49,072 nucleotides of DNA from Comamonas sp. lk (GCA_945860595.1 CAMAQV010000022.1:1-49072), one strand, 5' to 3'. Positions 23,754-32,300 are shown, numbered from the stretch's first letter. The notes: generated by a model not told the origin, from the letters alone. Translations and numbers: made by a program.

Positions 23754-24935
23754 ATGAAGAGCATCAGGAACACCCCGGCGTCCCGGTGGTTGGTTTTGCT
23801 GGCGGCTGCGTGCGGCTTGGCAACACCGGCCTATGCGGTTAACGATTTGCCGGGAGGCCCGGCGGTCAATCAACTCAACCTTCCACCAGCGGCATCGGCT
23901 ATTGCTCAAGACCTTCAGTGGCTGCACTGGTTCATGCTAATCATCTGCTTGGTGATTTTTGTCGCTGTCTTCGCGGTGATGTTCTATTCGATTTGGAAGC
24001 ACCGCAAATCGGTCGGTCATAAATCCGCCAGCTTCCATGAGTCGACCACAGTGGAGATCATGTGGACGCTGATTCCTTTTCTGATCGTGATTGCGATGGC
24101 GGTTGTGGCCACCAAATCGGTAGTGGAAATGAAGGACACCACTGCTGCCGACCTGACGATCAAAGTGACCGGGATGCAGTGGAAGTGGGGCTACGACTAT
24201 TTGGCCGGCGAAGGTGCCGGTATCGGTTTCGTGTCCACCATTGACGCAGGGCACCGCGAGCTGTCCAACCAGGGTGGTCCCAAAGCGGGTCAAAGCGTCG
24301 ATGACTACCTGTTGAAAGTCGATTACCCGCTGGTCGTGCCGGTGCACAAAAAAATCCGCCTCATCACGACGGCTAACGACGTGATCCACGCCTTCTACAT
24401 CCAGTCATTCGGTATCAACCAGGCCGCGATTCCCGGCTTTGTTCGGGATGCCTGGTTCAAGTCCGAAAAAGTGGGTGATTTCTACGGGCAGTGCTCGCAA
24501 CTGTGCGGCAAAGAACACTCGTTTATGCCGATCCACGTCAAGGTTTTATCGGAAGAGGACTACACCAAGTGGGTTGCGGTCGAGGCGAAAAAAGCAGCTG
24601 CCAAGGCCGATGATCCGGCCAAAGTCTGGGCCATGGATGACATCATGGCGCGCGGTGAAAAGGTGTATGCGCAAAATTGTGCGGCCTGCCATCAGGCCAG
24701 CGGAAAAGGCGGCGGCGCAATCAAGGCTCTTGATGGCGCAGCGGTAGTCCTTGACGCCGACAAAACCAAGCAGATCATGGTTTTGCTCAATGGTCAGAAT
24801 AACGGAGCGATGCCGGCTTGGAAGTCCTTGAGCGACACCGACATCGCCTCGGTGATAACTTACACCAAGAACCACTGGTCCAACAAAACCGGTCAGCTGG
24901 TTCAGCCTGCCGATGTGCTGGCACTGCGCAAGTAA
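23754..24935 (+). CDS. coxB: Cytochrome c oxidase subunit II with fused cytochrome c domain
   Basis: The 393-residue protein has a signal peptide (about 1-28, ending AYA) and two membrane segments (near 60-85 and 105-125). The periplasmic CuA domain has C247 and C251 in YGQCSQLCGKEHSFMPIHV, supplying the binuclear copper ligands. A C-terminal cytochrome c domain with CAACH at 309-313 and a methionine-containing GAMPAW segment is attached, as in caa3-type oxidases of Burkholderiales. It takes electrons from soluble cytochrome c and passes them to haem a in subunit I. ATG at 23754 after a purine-rich GGAAAG. It is the first structural gene of the oxidase cluster; coxA follows after 74 bases. 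Confidence 0.96.
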   Translation: MKSIRNTPASRWLVLLAAACGLATPAYAVNDLPGGPAVNQLNLPPAASAIAQDLQWLHWFMLIICLVIFVAVFAVMFYSIWKHRKSVGHKSASFHESTTVEIMWTLIPFLIVIAMAVVATKSVVEMKDTTAADLTIKVTGMQWKWGYDYLAGEGAGIGFVSTIDAGHRELSNQGGPKAGQSVDDYLLKVDYPLVVPVHKKIRLITTANDVIHAFYIQSFGINQAAIPGFVRDAWFKSEKVGDFYGQCSQLCGKEHSFMPIHVKVLSEEDYTKWVAVEAKKAAAKADDPAKVWAMDDIMARGEKVYAQNCAACHQASGKGGGAIKALDGAAVVLDADKTKQIMVLLNGQNNGAMPAWKSLSDTDIASVITYTKNHWSNKTGQLVQPADVLALRK

Positions 24936-25009
24936 CTTTCGCCCAAAATCCCTTAAGAATTTTTAGCTACCGCATCGCCTTACAAGCGTCAACAGAAAAG
25001 GAAATCACC

Positions 25010-26626
25010 ATGAGCGCAGTTCTCGGACACCATGAACACGCACACGACGATCACAGCCACGCACCAACGGGCTGGCGACGTTGGGTGTTTGCGACCAATC
25101 ACAAAGACATTGGCACCCTGTATTTGCTGTTTGCTTTTAGTAATTTGATGATTGGTGGCGTTTTGGCTCTGTGCATCCGCCTGGAGCTTTTTCAGCCGGG
25201 ATTGCAGTTCTTTAACCCGGAGTTGTTCAACCAGTTCACCACCATGCACGGTTTGATCATGGTGTTTGGCGCGATCATGCCGGCCTTTGTCGGTTTTGCG
25301 AATTGGATGGTGCCGCTGCAGATTGGTGCCGCCGATATGGCCTTCGCCCGCATGAACAATTTCAGCTTCTGGCTGATGATCCCTGCGGCCATCCTGCTGG
25401 TCAGTTCATTCTGGCTGCCGGGCGGCGCGATTGCGGCGGGTTGGACCATTTACGCGCCCCTGAGTCTGCAGCAGGGTGCCAGCATGGATGCCGGTATTTT
25501 TGCCCTGCACGTGCTCGGCGCGTCGTCCATCATGGGCTCGATCAACATCATTGTGACCATCCTCAACATGCGGGCGCCCGGCATGACGCTGATGAAGATG
25601 CCCATGTTCGCCTGGACTTGGCTCATTACTGCTTATTTGCTGATTGCGGTGATGCCGGTGTTGGCCGGTGTGATCACCATGACCTTGACCGACCGCCATT
25701 TCGGTACCAGCTTCTTTAACCCCGCCGGCGGCGGCGATCCGGTGATGTTCCAGCACATCTTCTGGTTCTTCGGGCACCCCGAGGTGTACATCATGATTCT
25801 GCCGGCCTTCGGCATCATCAGCCAGGTGGTTCCCGCATTTGCGCGCAAGCGCCTGTTCGGCTACGCATCCATGGTATACGCGACGTCCAGCATCGCCATC
25901 TTGTCCTTTATTGTGTGGGCGCACCACATGTTCACCTCCGGCATGCCGGTGACGGGGCAGTTGTTCTTCATGTACGCGACCATGTTGATTGCGGTTCCCA
26001 CTGCAGTGAAAATTTTCAACTGGATCGCCACCATGTGGCAGGGCTCTATGACCTTTGAGACCCCGATGCTGTTCGCGGTTGGTTTTATTTTCGTATTCAC
26101 GATGGGCGGTTTCACCGGCCTGATTCTGGCGATGGCCCCCATCGATATCCAGATCCATGACACCTACTACGTTGTTGCCCACTTCCACTATGTGCTGGTT
26201 GCCGGTTCGCTGTACGCCATGTTCTCTGGCTTCTATTACTGGTCGCCCAAGTGGACCGGTGTTATGTACGACGAAACCCGGGGCAAGATCCATTTTTGGT
26301 GGTCGCTGATTGCGTTCAACGTCACTTTCTTCCCTATGCATTTCCTGGGCTTGGCCGGTATGCCGCGCCGCTATGCCGATTACCCTATGCAGTTCGCAGA
26401 CTTCAATGCCTTGGCGTCTGTTGGCGCATTTGCTTTCGGTTTGGCGCAGGTGTATTTCTTCTTCTTTATCGTGCTGCCCATGATGATGGGCAAGGGCGAA
26501 AAAGCGCCGCAAAAACCCTGGGATGGTGCAGAGGGCTTGGAGTGGGAAGTGCCGTCGCCCGCGCCGTTCCACACCTTTGAGACGCCGCCCAAGTTGAACG
26601 CTAACGCAACGCGGATTGTGGGTTGA
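25010..26626 (+). CDS. coxA: Cytochrome c oxidase subunit I
   Basis: The 538-residue haem-copper oxidase subunit I has twelve predicted membrane helices. The high-spin haem/CuB motif is WFFGHPEVYIMILPAFGI, with the cross-link-type H-x-x-x-Y and the glutamate of the D-channel, so type A1. HDTYYVVAHFHYVLV supplies the remaining haem ligands. A His-rich N-terminal tail (GHHEHAHDDHSHAP) precedes the first helix. The subunit reduces oxygen to water and pumps protons across the inner membrane. A good AAAAGGAA ribosome-binding site lies before ATG 25010. The stop overlaps the start of the 48-residue assembly protein (TGATG at 26624-26628). Confidence 0.97.
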   Translation: MSAVLGHHEHAHDDHSHAPTGWRRWVFATNHKDIGTLYLLFAFSNLMIGGVLALCIRLELFQPGLQFFNPELFNQFTTMHGLIMVFGAIMPAFVGFANWMVPLQIGAADMAFARMNNFSFWLMIPAAILLVSSFWLPGGAIAAGWTIYAPLSLQQGASMDAGIFALHVLGASSIMGSINIIVTILNMRAPGMTLMKMPMFAWTWLITAYLLIAVMPVLAGVITMTLTDRHFGTSFFNPAGGGDPVMFQHIFWFFGHPEVYIMILPAFGIISQVVPAFARKRLFGYASMVYATSSIAILSFIVWAHHMFTSGMPVTGQLFFMYATMLIAVPTAVKIFNWIATMWQGSMTFETPMLFAVGFIFVFTMGGFTGLILAMAPIDIQIHDTYYVVAHFHYVLVAGSLYAMFSGFYYWSPKWTGVMYDETRGKIHFWWSLIAFNVTFFPMHFLGLAGMPRRYADYPMQFADFNALASVGAFAFGLAQVYFFFFIVLPMMMGKGEKAPQKPWDGAEGLEWEVPSPAPFHTFETPPKLNANATRIVG

Positions 26627-26772
26627 TGCCAGACCATTCGGAGCGTGATGCCGTGAAGACCGTCCAGGCTCAAGCCAATCGCCGTCTGGGTTGGATACTG
26701 GGCTCTGTTGCCATCGCGTTTTTCATTGGCTTCATGGTGAAAATTTCTTTGCTAAGCGGAAAATTCGCATGA
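26626..26772 (+). CDS. Cytochrome oxidase small assembly protein (48 residues)
   Basis: This tiny gene is linked at both ends. Its ATG overlaps the coxA stop in TGATG, and its TGA (26770-26772) overlaps the ctaG start in ATGA. The product begins MPDHSERDAVKTVQAQANRR, has one membrane segment (LGWILGSVAIAFFIGFMV) and ends with LLSGKFA. Short single-helix proteins at exactly this place are known in betaproteobacterial cox operons as cytochrome oxidase small assembly proteins; how they act is not settled. Position and overlap suggest it is made stoichiometrically with CtaG and helps CuB insertion or complex stability, which is inference. Confidence 0.88.
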   Translation: MPDHSERDAVKTVQAQANRRLGWILGSVAIAFFIGFMVKISLLSGKFA

Positions 26773-27365
26773 ATTTGACCCTGGCAAACCAACAGGTTTT
26801 CCGCAAGTTGGCGGTGGTAGCCTTGGCCATGTTCGCGTTCGGTTATGCCTTGGTGCCCATGTACCGTGCGATTTGCGAGTACACGGGTATCAACATTCTG
26901 GCCCTTGCTGAACAGGCCATACCCGGCGCACGCGCGGTACCCACGAACACCCAAATTGACACCAGCCGGACCATCACGGTGGAGTTCGACGCGAACGCAC
27001 GCGGACCCTGGGAGTTCCGTCCGGATCAGCGCACCGTACAAGTCCACCCGGGGGAAGTCATCATGGTCATGTACGAGTTTCAAAATACTCAGAATCGACG
27101 CATGAGCGCACAGGCTATTCCCAGCTATGCACCGCAGCAGGCTGCAGCGCACTTCAACAAACTGGAATGTTTTTGTTTTCAGCAGTACACGCTGGATGCC
27201 GGTGAGAAGAAGTCGTGGCCGGTGGTTTTTGTGGTAGATCCCAAGTTGTCCAACGATGTCAAAACCATCACCCTGTCCTACACATTTTTTGAAGTCGGGG
27301 GCAAGACTCCGCCGGCGCCTGTGGCTAAGGGAGCGCAGGACTTCACGGGTGATCGGAAGGCTTGA
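26769..27365 (+). CDS. ctaG: Cytochrome c oxidase assembly protein CtaG/Cox11
   Basis: The 198-residue protein has one N-terminal membrane helix (about 13-32) and a periplasmic immunoglobulin-like domain. The domain carries the copper-binding pair C134 and C136 in FNKLECFCFQQ, plus the conserved C36 in YRAICEYTG. Cox11 delivers copper to the CuB site of subunit I. Length and motifs are complete. It is coupled to the preceding small assembly gene by ATGA and to the following DUF2970 gene by TGATG, so translation of the three is chained. Confidence 0.95.
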   Translation: MNLTLANQQVFRKLAVVALAMFAFGYALVPMYRAICEYTGINILALAEQAIPGARAVPTNTQIDTSRTITVEFDANARGPWEFRPDQRTVQVHPGEVIMVMYEFQNTQNRRMSAQAIPSYAPQQAAAHFNKLECFCFQQYTLDAGEKKSWPVVFVVDPKLSNDVKTITLSYTFFEVGGKTPPAPVAKGAQDFTGDRKA

Positions 27366-27565
27366 TGGCCGCTGGTGCTTTAGCCCGTTTCGGCCGAAGT
27401 GTGAAGGCGGTGGGCTGGTCATTCCTGGGCATTCGCAGCAAAGCCGGGCAGGAGGGTGACCATGCCGGCCTCAAGCCCCTGGAAGTGGTCGCGGTTGGTT
27501 TGATCGGAGTTTTTGTGTTGATCGGGGTTTTGGCGGCCCTCGTCAACTGGGCGGTTTCGAAGTGA
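27365..27565 (+). CDS. DUF2970 small membrane protein
   Basis: The 66-residue protein has a basic N-terminus (FGRSVKAVGWSFLGIRSK, the DUF2970 core W-S-F-x-G-I-R) and one C-terminal membrane helix (VVAVGLIGVFVLIGVLAALV). DUF2970 proteins are found between ctaG and coxC in Betaproteobacteria and elsewhere in Proteobacteria. No function is established; an accessory role for the oxidase is likely from position. Its ATG overlaps the ctaG stop (TGATG at 27363-27367). A hairpin covers its own stop. Confidence 0.85.
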   Translation: MAAGALARFGRSVKAVGWSFLGIRSKAGQEGDHAGLKPLEVVAVGLIGVFVLIGVLAALVNWAVSK

Positions 27566-27583
27566 TACGCGCAGGCGTGTCAC
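27562..27583 (+). other. Hairpin between DUF2970 gene and coxC
   Basis: GTGATACGC (27562-27570) pairs with GCGTGTCAC (27575-27583) through nine base pairs (one G-U) with a GCAG loop. It covers the DUF2970 stop codon, and a T5 run follows seven bases later. It could be a weak attenuator or an RNA-processing/stability element separating coxC expression from the assembly genes. Confidence 0.45.
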
Positions 27584-27613
27584 AGGCTGATTTTTGGAAA
27601 GACTGGAGTTGAA

Positions 27614-28495
27614 ATGAGTTCAAGCGCACACGGGGGAACGCCCCATTATTTTGTTCCGGAGCCCTCCCGCCATCCGGCCATGGCAGCCCTGGGTTTGTTC
27701 TTTGTCATTCTGGGTGCGTCCCAATGGGTGAACGATGCCCAATGGGGTAAATATTCCGTAGCCGTGGGCTTCATCATTCTGTTCGCGGTCCTCTTCCAGT
27801 GGTTCAGCGACGCGATTGCGGAGAGCGAAGGCGGTCAGTATGGCAAGCGCATTGATATTTCCTTTCGCTGGAGCATGAGCTGGTTCATCTTCTCCGAAGT
27901 CATGTTTTTCGGGGCTTTCTTCACCGCACTGTGGTGGGGTCGCGCGCATTCGATTCCCGAGGCCGGCAGTTTGGACAACGCTTTGCTGTGGCCCGGTTTC
28001 AAGGCGGTTTGGCCAAGTCTGGCCGCCGGTGTGACCGGTTCGCCAGCCGACATCATCGAGCCCTTCACCACCATGGGCCCCTTGTGGCTGCCCACCATCA
28101 ACACCGCTTTGCTCTTGACCTCGGGCGTGACCTTGACCATTGCCCACCATGCGCTGATTGACAACCACCGTGGCCGCACCATCGCGTTCATGTGGTTGAC
28201 CGTACTGCTGGGCATCACATTCCTGTTCGTGCAGGGCTATGAGTACTACCACGCCTATACCGAGCTCAACCTCAAGCTGTCATCCGGTATTTATGGCTCC
28301 ACCTTTTTTATGCTGACTGGCTTTCACGGTTTCCATGTCTTTGTCGGCATGCTGATGCTGCTGTTCATCACGCTACGGATTCAAAAAGGCCACTTCAAAC
28401 CAACCAGCCATTTTGGTTTTGAAGGCGCGGCCTGGTACTGGCATTTTGTAGACGTGGTCTGGTTGGGTCTGTATATCCTGGTGTACTGGATGTAG
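27614..28495 (+). CDS. coxC: Cytochrome c oxidase subunit III
   Basis: The 293-residue protein has seven predicted membrane helices. Family blocks include ISFRWSMSWFIFSEVMFFGAF (listed by its ends), GFHGFHVFVGMLMLLFI and AAWYWHFVDVVWLGLYI, with the conserved Glu in the second helix region and His residues in the F-H-G-x-H-V motif. Subunit III stabilises proton pumping by subunit I and helps prevent its inactivation. A start SD (TGGAGT) precedes ATG 27614. It is followed by a terminator at 28531, so it ends this transcription unit before the divergent DUF2909/surf1 pair. Confidence 0.96.
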   Translation: MSSSAHGGTPHYFVPEPSRHPAMAALGLFFVILGASQWVNDAQWGKYSVAVGFIILFAVLFQWFSDAIAESEGGQYGKRIDISFRWSMSWFIFSEVMFFGAFFTALWWGRAHSIPEAGSLDNALLWPGFKAVWPSLAAGVTGSPADIIEPFTTMGPLWLPTINTALLLTSGVTLTIAHHALIDNHRGRTIAFMWLTVLLGITFLFVQGYEYYHAYTELNLKLSSGIYGSTFFMLTGFHGFHVFVGMLMLLFITLRIQKGHFKPTSHFGFEGAAWYWHFVDVVWLGLYILVYWM

Positions 28496-28530
28496 GGCAT
28501 TTGGCTGTCGCGTGCAGCGCCACTGCGTGA

Positions 28531-28556
28531 AAGGCACCCAACCCGGTGCCTTTTCT
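28531..28556 (+). terminator. Intrinsic terminator after coxC
   Basis: AAGGCACC (28531-28538) pairs with GGTGCCTT (28545-28552) around a six-base loop, followed by a short T-run with C interruption. On the opposite strand the stem is followed by only three T, so it may serve the convergent DUF2909 gene weakly. Confidence 0.8.
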
Positions 28557-28582
28557 GTTTCCAGGCCTATGGCCTTTGGATG

Positions 28583-28804
28583 TCAGCGGCCTACAGGCAA
28601 GCCGGTCGGCTGGATCAGGCCCAGTTGCCAGGCCAGCAAAACACCCAAAAACAACAGTATGGAAACGGCCACCCGCAGTGCCAGCGCCCATGCCATGCGC
28701 TTGGATTTGGCAACCGGTGACGGGTTGCCGCGCAACATGAAAAACAGCGCAGTACCCAGCGCCGCAAAAATACCCAAAAATCCCAAGGCGATGAAATACG
28801 ACAT
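28583..28804 (-). CDS. DUF2909 twin-transmembrane protein
   Basis: The 73-residue protein has two hydrophobic helices (about 4-23 and 45-62) separated by a short basic loop (RGNPSPVAKSKRMAWALALR). The second begins with the R-V-x-x-S-I-L-L-F-L pattern of DUF2909. It is the only leftward gene inside the cox cluster and faces coxC. Its start is only 15 bases from the divergent surf1 start, so each promoter must lie within the other's coding region. Function unknown; the family is usually found in exactly this place, supporting a role in oxidase biogenesis. Confidence 0.85.
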   Translation of the reverse strand: MSYFIALGFLGIFAALGTALFFMLRGNPSPVAKSKRMAWALALRVAVSILLFLGVLLAWQLGLIQPTGLPVGR

Positions 28805-28819
28805 GCCGAGGATTATCCG

Positions 28820-29572
28820 GTGAATTCCCGTGGACGCTTTCTGTTGGTCAGCGTGGCCACGCTGATCGGTGTGGGCCTGACACTGGCGCTGGGGCGTTGG
28901 CAGTTGCAGCGTGCGGCCTACAAAGAAGATCTCGCCCAGCAGGTGCAGGCGCGCGCTGCCTTATTGCCGTTGCCGCAAGATGCGCTGCTGTCCCTGGCAC
29001 CTGAGGCCTTACCTTCTCAGGCCCAGCGCCGCACCGTGTTGCGTGGTGTCTGGCTGCCCCAGCATACCGTTGCGCTCGATAACCGGCAGATGCTGGATAA
29101 GCAGGGCTTTTTCATCATGACCCCCTTGCAGCTCGATGTTGAGGGTACGAGTGCGGTGGTGTTGGTGCAGCGCGGCTGGTTGCCGCGTAATTTTTTGCAA
29201 CGCGATGCCTTGCTGCCTTTCGAGACGCCAGTGGGTGTGGTGGAAGTGGCGGGTACCATTGCCCTGGCACCTGCCAGGCTTTATGCGTTCGACGCGGCCG
29301 AAAAGGGCACGATCCGCCAGAATCTGGACATTGCCAATTACCGTAGCGAAATCGGTTTGCCGCTGCGGGATTTCATGCTGGTTCAGCAGGGCCCTGCGGC
29401 CGAAGGTCTGCTGCGAGAGTGGCCTTCGCCGAGCCTCGGTATCGAACGGCATTACGGTTACGCTTTTCAATGGTTCAGTTTGGCGGCGCTGATCGCCGGG
29501 CTGTACCTTTGGTTTCAATGGTTGCGCCCGCGCTGGCGTGCAAAGGATCAACTTCCCGATGACCGCACCTGA
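28820..29572 (+). CDS. SURF1 family cytochrome oxidase assembly protein
   Basis: The 250-residue protein has an N-terminal membrane helix containing LTLALGRWQLQRAAYKEDL (the SURF1 G-x-W-Q-x-x-R motif). The periplasmic domain has VALDNRQMLDKQGFFIMTP, VLVQRGWLPRN and a C-terminal helix in HYGYAFQWFSLAALIAGLY. SURF1 helps insert or retain haem a in subunit I. The GTG start at 28820 is preceded by GAGGA. Its stop lies inside the next gene's start region (next ATG at 29559, 14 bases upstream of the surf1 stop), indicating coupling. Confidence 0.93.
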   Translation: MNSRGRFLLVSVATLIGVGLTLALGRWQLQRAAYKEDLAQQVQARAALLPLPQDALLSLAPEALPSQAQRRTVLRGVWLPQHTVALDNRQMLDKQGFFIMTPLQLDVEGTSAVVLVQRGWLPRNFLQRDALLPFETPVGVVEVAGTIALAPARLYAFDAAEKGTIRQNLDIANYRSEIGLPLRDFMLVQQGPAAEGLLREWPSPSLGIERHYGYAFQWFSLAALIAGLYLWFQWLRPRWRAKDQLPDDRT

Positions 29573-30272
29573 TCGAATGGACGACCGCCCTGTGGATTTT
29601 GCTGTGCATTCCATGCCCCAAGCGCATGAGTTGGCGCAGCAGCCAGAACGCATCCGCAGCGGGCGCATCAAGATGCTGCTCGTGCTGGCGGTGTGTGCGG
29701 CTCCGGTCATCGCCTCATACTTCACCTATTACGTTGTGCGGCCCGCAGCACGTACCAATTTTGGGGTGTTGGTCGAGCCCCAGCGGCCGCTGCCCGAGCT
29801 GGTGGCGCAAGACCTGGGTGGCAAGCCGGTGCCGATGGCCATCCTGCGCGGCCAATGGCTGGTCATGAGCGTGGCGCATGCGGCCTGTGATGCGACCTGT
29901 GAGTCCACCCTGTTCCTGCAGCGCCAATTGCGCGCCGGGCTGGGCAAAGACAAAGACCGTGTGGAATGGGTATGGCTGATCGACGACGACGCCCCGGTGC
30001 CTGCAGCCATGCTGCCCCGCCTGGAAGGCTCCACCACGCTGCGCATTCCCGCGCAGTCTGCCGCGCAGTGGCTAGGCGATGGTGCAGCCGGTCCGCTCTA
30101 CGGTGCCATTTACCTGGTAGACCCTTTGGGCAATTACATGATGCGTTTTCCGGCGCTGGACTTGCAGCCCGAAAGTACACAGGAAGCCAAGCTGCTGCAC
30201 GCCAAAAAAGTCAAACGCGATGTGGAGCGCTTGTTGCGCGCTTCAGCATCCTGGGACACGGCGGGGCGCTGA
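29559..30272 (+). CDS. Membrane-anchored Sco-like protein of the cox cluster
   Basis: The 237-residue protein has one N-terminal membrane helix (about 38-58) and a thioredoxin-like periplasmic part beginning LPELVAQDLGGKPVP. Its C110 and C114 (HAACDATCES) form the C-x3-C spacing of Sco proteins, and IYLVDPLGNYMMRFP resembles the D-P-x-G strand near the Sco C-terminus. The copper-binding histidine of true Sco proteins is not obvious. The family is common in Burkholderiales cox clusters, usually annotated as hypothetical or cytochrome oxidase assembly. A thiol-redox or copper-handling role for CuA is inference. Start ATG 29559 overlaps surf1; ATG 29577 is an alternative. The stop abuts the ctaA start. 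Confidence 0.75.
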   Translation: MTAPDRMDDRPVDFAVHSMPQAHELAQQPERIRSGRIKMLLVLAVCAAPVIASYFTYYVVRPAARTNFGVLVEPQRPLPELVAQDLGGKPVPMAILRGQWLVMSVAHAACDATCESTLFLQRQLRAGLGKDKDRVEWVWLIDDDAPVPAAMLPRLEGSTTLRIPAQSAAQWLGDGAAGPLYGAIYLVDPLGNYMMRFPALDLQPESTQEAKLLHAKKVKRDVERLLRASASWDTAGR

Positions 30273-31370
30273 ATGGTAGACCTTGAACCTGTTCTTTCGC
30301 TTCTGGGCATTGCCGCGCTCGTGGCTGCGGTATTTCTGTCCGTCTTTTGGCTACGCCGCGCAGCCGGCGCGGGTACGCCATGGCGCTTGGCCTTAACCGT
30401 ATTCACGCTGTTTCTCACTTTTGATCTGGTCTTGTTTGGCGCTTTTACGCGCCTGACTGATAGCGGCCTGGGTTGCCCGGATTGGCCGGGTTGTTATGGC
30501 ACCGCTAGCCCGCTGGCTGCACATGCGGATATCGCCGAAGCCGAGGCGGCCATGCCCGGCGGGCCGGTAACCCATGGCAAAGCCTGGATCGAGATGGTGC
30601 ACCGCTACCTGGCATCCGGGGTTGGCGCGCTGATCACCATACTGGCCGTCGCTGCTTGCATGCCGGCCGGACGTCGCCACCGCATGGGATTCGGCCTGCC
30701 CTTGCTGACCTTGTTCTGGGTGTGTGTGCAGGGGGCCTTTGGCGCACTCACCGTCACGCTCAAATTACAGCCCATCATTGTCAGTCTGCATTTATTGGGT
30801 GCCTACGTCTTGCTCGCGCTCTTGACCATCCAGGTGCGGCGTTTGGGCGACCCGGACGCTCAGGTCGTGCAAGGCGTGGAACTCCGCCCCTGGCTGTGGC
30901 TGGGTCTGGTTGCGGTCCTGGTGCAGGCCAGTCTGGGCGCCTGGGTTAGCACCAACTACGCGGTCCTGGTCTGTTCGGACTTCCCCACCTGCCACGGTAG
31001 TTGGTGGCCCGATATGGATTTCGCACCGGCCTACACCCTGTGGCGGCCGCTTGGCATGGGACCCGATGGCGCGCCGCTCAGTCTGCAGGCAATGACCGCC
31101 ATCCAAATGACCCATCGCGTGGGTGCGGCGGTCTTGTTGGTGATTATCTTAGCCTTGATATGGCGTGTGCGCAGTGAGCCCGCCATGCAGGTACCGGCGC
31201 GCTGGCTCGGTGCTTTGTTGGCGCTGCAGATCGCCACAGGCCTGAGCAATGTGGTCTTGGGTTGGCCCTTGTTGGCCGCGGTGCTGCACACGGGTGGTGC
31301 GGGTGCCTTGGTGGTGGTGCTGGTCTGGTTGCTCAGTGGCAGCCCTCGGGTGGCTGCTGCGATAGACTGA
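30273..31370 (+). CDS. ctaA: Haem A synthase, COX15/CtaA
   Basis: The 365-residue protein has about eight membrane helices with the family signatures GAFTRLTDSGLGCPDWPGCY, a WIEMVHRYLASGVG histidine helix and IQMTHRVGAAVLL. The conserved histidines in these helices bind haem. CtaA oxidises the C8 methyl of haem O to the formyl group of haem A, in the inner membrane. It starts immediately after the preceding stop and is followed six bases later by ctaB, whose product supplies its substrate. Both genes feed the aa3-type oxidase of the cluster. Confidence 0.95.
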   Translation: MVDLEPVLSLLGIAALVAAVFLSVFWLRRAAGAGTPWRLALTVFTLFLTFDLVLFGAFTRLTDSGLGCPDWPGCYGTASPLAAHADIAEAEAAMPGGPVTHGKAWIEMVHRYLASGVGALITILAVAACMPAGRRHRMGFGLPLLTLFWVCVQGAFGALTVTLKLQPIIVSLHLLGAYVLLALLTIQVRRLGDPDAQVVQGVELRPWLWLGLVAVLVQASLGAWVSTNYAVLVCSDFPTCHGSWWPDMDFAPAYTLWRPLGMGPDGAPLSLQAMTAIQMTHRVGAAVLLVIILALIWRVRSEPAMQVPARWLGALLALQIATGLSNVVLGWPLLAAVLHTGGAGALVVVLVWLLSGSPRVAAAID

Positions 31371-31376
31371 GCCGTT

Positions 31377-32294
31377 ATGTCTGACAACGCGCTTCCCGCT
31401 CCGCCAACTGTCGTCAAACCCTTGGCGGCCTGGCGTCAGTACAAGGCCCTGACCAAGCCACGGGTGATCCAACTCATCGTCTTTTGCGCGCTGATTGGCA
31501 TGGTGCTGGCGGTTCCCGGTGTTCCGGGTATGGACGATGTGGTCACTGCCAGTATTGCCAGTCTGGGCATCTGGCTGGTCTCCGGTGCGGCGGCGGCCTT
31601 CAATTGCATTGTGGAAAAAAGCATAGACGCCAAAATGAAGCGCACGTCCTGGCGGCCCACCGCACGCGGCGACTTGAGCGATGTGCAAACCCTGTTGTTC
31701 TCGGCAGTTTTAGGGATTGCAGGTTCGGTGATTCTGTATATCTGGATCAACCCGCTGACCATGTGGCTGACATTCGGTACCTTTGTCGGTTATGCGGTGA
31801 TCTACACCATGGTCTTGAAGCCGCTGACACCGCAGAACATCGTGATTGGTGGGGCCTCCGGCGCGATGCCGCCGGTATTGGGTTGGGCCGCTATGACCAA
31901 CGAGGTAACCGCAGATGCGCTGATTCTGTTTTTGATTATTTTCTTGTGGACACCGCCCCATTTCTGGGCCTTGGCGCTCTACCGTGTGGAGGACTACCGC
32001 AAGTCCGGCCTGCCCATGCTACCCGTCACGCACGGCAGCGAATTCACCCGCCTGCAGATTTTTCTCTACACCTTGGTGTTGTTTGCTGCCTGCCTGCTGC
32101 CTTTTGTATCCGGCATGAGCTCCTGGCTGTATCTGGCATCCGCCGTGGTCCTGAGTGTGATTTTTTGCGTGTATGCGGTGCGTCTGATGCGCAATTACTC
32201 CGACGAACTCGCGCGTGCCACATTCCGGTTTTCGCTTTGGCATTTGAGCCTGCTGTTTGCCGCGCTGCTCCTGGACCACTACCTCTTGTTCTGA
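31377..32294 (+). CDS. ctaB: Protohaem IX farnesyltransferase (haem O synthase)
   Basis: This 305-residue UbiA-family membrane protein has the prenyl-diphosphate-binding region [18 protein letters not shown] (N-x3-E..D-x3-D type). Other family blocks are [18 protein letters not shown] and [20 protein letters not shown], with up to nine helices. It transfers the farnesyl group to haem B, giving haem O, the precursor of haem A made by the neighbouring CtaA. Full family length. It follows ctaA by six bases and precedes sco by six bases, all rightward, so co-expression is likely. Also called CyoE in other oxidase operons. Confidence 0.95.
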   Translation: MSDNALPAPPTVVKPLAAWRQYKALTKPRVIQLIVFCALIGMVLAVPGVPGMDDVVTASIASLGIWLVSGAAAAFNCIVEKSIDAKMKRTSWRPTARGDLSDVQTLLFSAVLGIAGSVILYIWINPLTMWLTFGTFVGYAVIYTMVLKPLTPQNIVIGGASGAMPPVLGWAAMTNEVTADALILFLIIFLWTPPHFWALALYRVEDYRKSGLPMLPVTHGSEFTRLQIFLYTLVLFAACLLPFVSGMSSWLYLASAVVLSVIFCVYAVRLMRNYSDELARATFRFSLWHLSLLFAALLLDHYLLF

Positions 32295-32300
32295 GACCCC

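Noticed and set aside
25406..26572. Long open frame (388 codons) on the minus strand opposite coxA
   Set aside because: It is antisense to an intact, highly conserved oxidase subunit, is unusually rich in His and Gln, and matches no family.
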